Source of the DNA: JAPLJQ01 sp037143735
GTDB taxonomy: Bacteria > Desulfobacterota > Syntrophia > Syntrophales > UBA2185
Direction: 5' to 3'
Assembly: GCA_037143735.1 (NCBI GenBank)
Contig: JBAWYD010000125.1
Span: forward strand, 1-6,552
Length of the DNA stretch: 6,552 nucleotides
A program made the position numbers and the translations under genes. The notes beneath the pieces are model-generated. The model worked only from the letters and a program-made list of their open reading frames with translations, was not told where the DNA came from and made no database searches. The stretch's first letter is position 1, and every line of letters begins with the position of its first letter. Shown here piece by piece: positions 6,035 through 6,552 of this stretch.

Positions 6035-6552
6035 GAGAGTAGGTCGTTTTTATTGGAGATTAACTCGTCGTACAAACGGTCAATTTTTTGTATCATCGCA
6101 TCCACACTGTAACCGGCGGCAATCACCTTTCCCTTTTCGGCCATTATTTTCGCTTTTGAGGGATCGCCATGCAGGGTGACGATGGCATCCGCCATGGCGT
6201 CCGCATCGGCCGGAGGAACAAGCAGTCCGTTTAGCCCGTGCGTGACAAGATCGGGAATGCCGCCGACGTTACTGGCGATGATGGGCTTCCCTATCGCCAT
6301 CGCTTCCACCAGAACCTTGCCCATGCCTTCGTTAAGCGATGGTAGAACAAAGACATCAAAAGTTGACATCACTTCCGCGACATCCGGCCGCCAGCCTAAG
6401 AATTTCACATGGTCTTTGATCCCCAGAGAAGACGCCATTTCAGTGAGCTCGGTCAGCAGTTCGCCGTCACCCTGGAAGACAAACAGGGTGTCCGGTTTTT
6501 GCAGCACAACCTTTGCCGCCGCTTCAATCAGGTATCTCTGTCCCTTGACGGG
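6031..6552 (-). CDS. GT4 family glycosyltransferase, C-terminal part (5' end outside window)
   Basis: The frame is open to the right edge, giving 173 residues of the C-terminal Rossmann domain of a GT-B glycosyltransferase (Glycos_transf_1). It starts PVKGQRYLIEAA, matching the 'KG...LI.A' motif that opens this domain, followed by FVFQGDGEL and VKFLGWR. Then comes FVLPSLNEGMGKVLVEAMA, with the retaining GT4 E-x7-E pair at visible residues 75 and 83, and GKPIIASNVGGIPDLV, which binds the nucleotide-sugar diphosphate. The acceptor-binding N-terminal half is not in the window, so the sugar cannot be predicted. The enzyme should act on lipid-linked intermediates at the cytoplasmic face of the inner membrane. 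A GTG at 6507 is not the true start because homology runs upstream of it. The stop overlaps the PHP start by ATGA, which places the gene in the same operon. Confidence 0.95.
   Translation of the reverse strand, partial: PVKGQRYLIEAAAKVVLQKPDTLFVFQGDGELLTELTEMASSLGIKDHVKFLGWRPDVAEVMSTFDVFVLPSLNEGMGKVLVEAMAIGKPIIASNVGGIPDLVTHGLNGLLVPPADADAMADAIVTLHGDPSKAKIMAEKGKVIAAGYSVDAMIQKIDRLYDELISNKNDLLS

Noticed and set aside
6031..6507. Glycosyltransferase as a short complete gene from a GTG at 6507
   Set aside because: Conserved GT4 sequence (KGQRYLIEAA) continues upstream to the window edge, so the gene is simply cut by the window.
1..6552. CRISPR array, tRNA/rRNA, insertion sequence or att site
   Set aside because: No regularly spaced repeats, RNA gene signatures, transposase motifs or flanking duplications were found on reading both strands.

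Overview
The window looks like a piece of a Gram-negative bacterial chromosome. Gene content suggests a deltaproteobacterial/Desulfobacterota-like host, but that is inference from gene style and the type of palindromic repeat, not from a marker gene. Every gene I can support lies on the minus strand, so the genes read from the right end to the left. No rRNA, tRNA, CRISPR array, transposase or phage gene is visible.

From about 6552 down to 1001 there is a tightly packed surface-polysaccharide (exopolysaccharide or O-antigen type) gene run. In transcription order it is: a GT4 glycosyltransferase (5' end outside the window); a secreted or membrane-anchored PHP-superfamily protein with an altered metal site; a WbqC-family protein; a PIG-L/LmbE-type deacetylase; a DegT/DnrJ/EryC1/StrS aminotransferase; and a WecA/TagO-like polyprenyl-phosphate sugar-1-phosphate transferase. 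Three junctions are 4-nt ATGA overlaps (for PHP to WbqC, if the upstream ATG is used), one is an 8-nt overlap and one a 10-nt gap, so a single translationally coupled operon is likely. The inferred logic is that the phosphotransferase loads the first sugar phosphate on undecaprenyl phosphate, the glycosyltransferase extends the chain, and the aminotransferase, deacetylase and WbqC protein make or modify an amino sugar. A palindromic repeat of the 'CTGGAT-CCCCGCC ... GGCGGGG-ATGACAG' kind sits between the PHP stop and the likely WbqC start. It is translated in frame if the upstream ATG is used.

From about 1032 down to 1 the content changes to signalling. Immediately after the phosphotransferase stop, the last ~35 codons of a histidine kinase catalytic domain survive without the rest of the gene. 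The remnant's stop overlaps (ATGA) the start of a response regulator whose receiver domain is fused to a class III adenylate cyclase domain; that gene runs off the left edge. The simplest reading is that a kinase/regulator-cyclase operon was cut by the rearrangement that brought the polysaccharide operon next to it. No convincing intrinsic terminator or promoter is seen between the two units.

The most unusual points are the kinase remnant at the operon junction, the PHP protein that lacks its HxH motif and carries a membrane hairpin inside its catalytic domain, and the repeat that may have become an N-terminal extension of WbqC.
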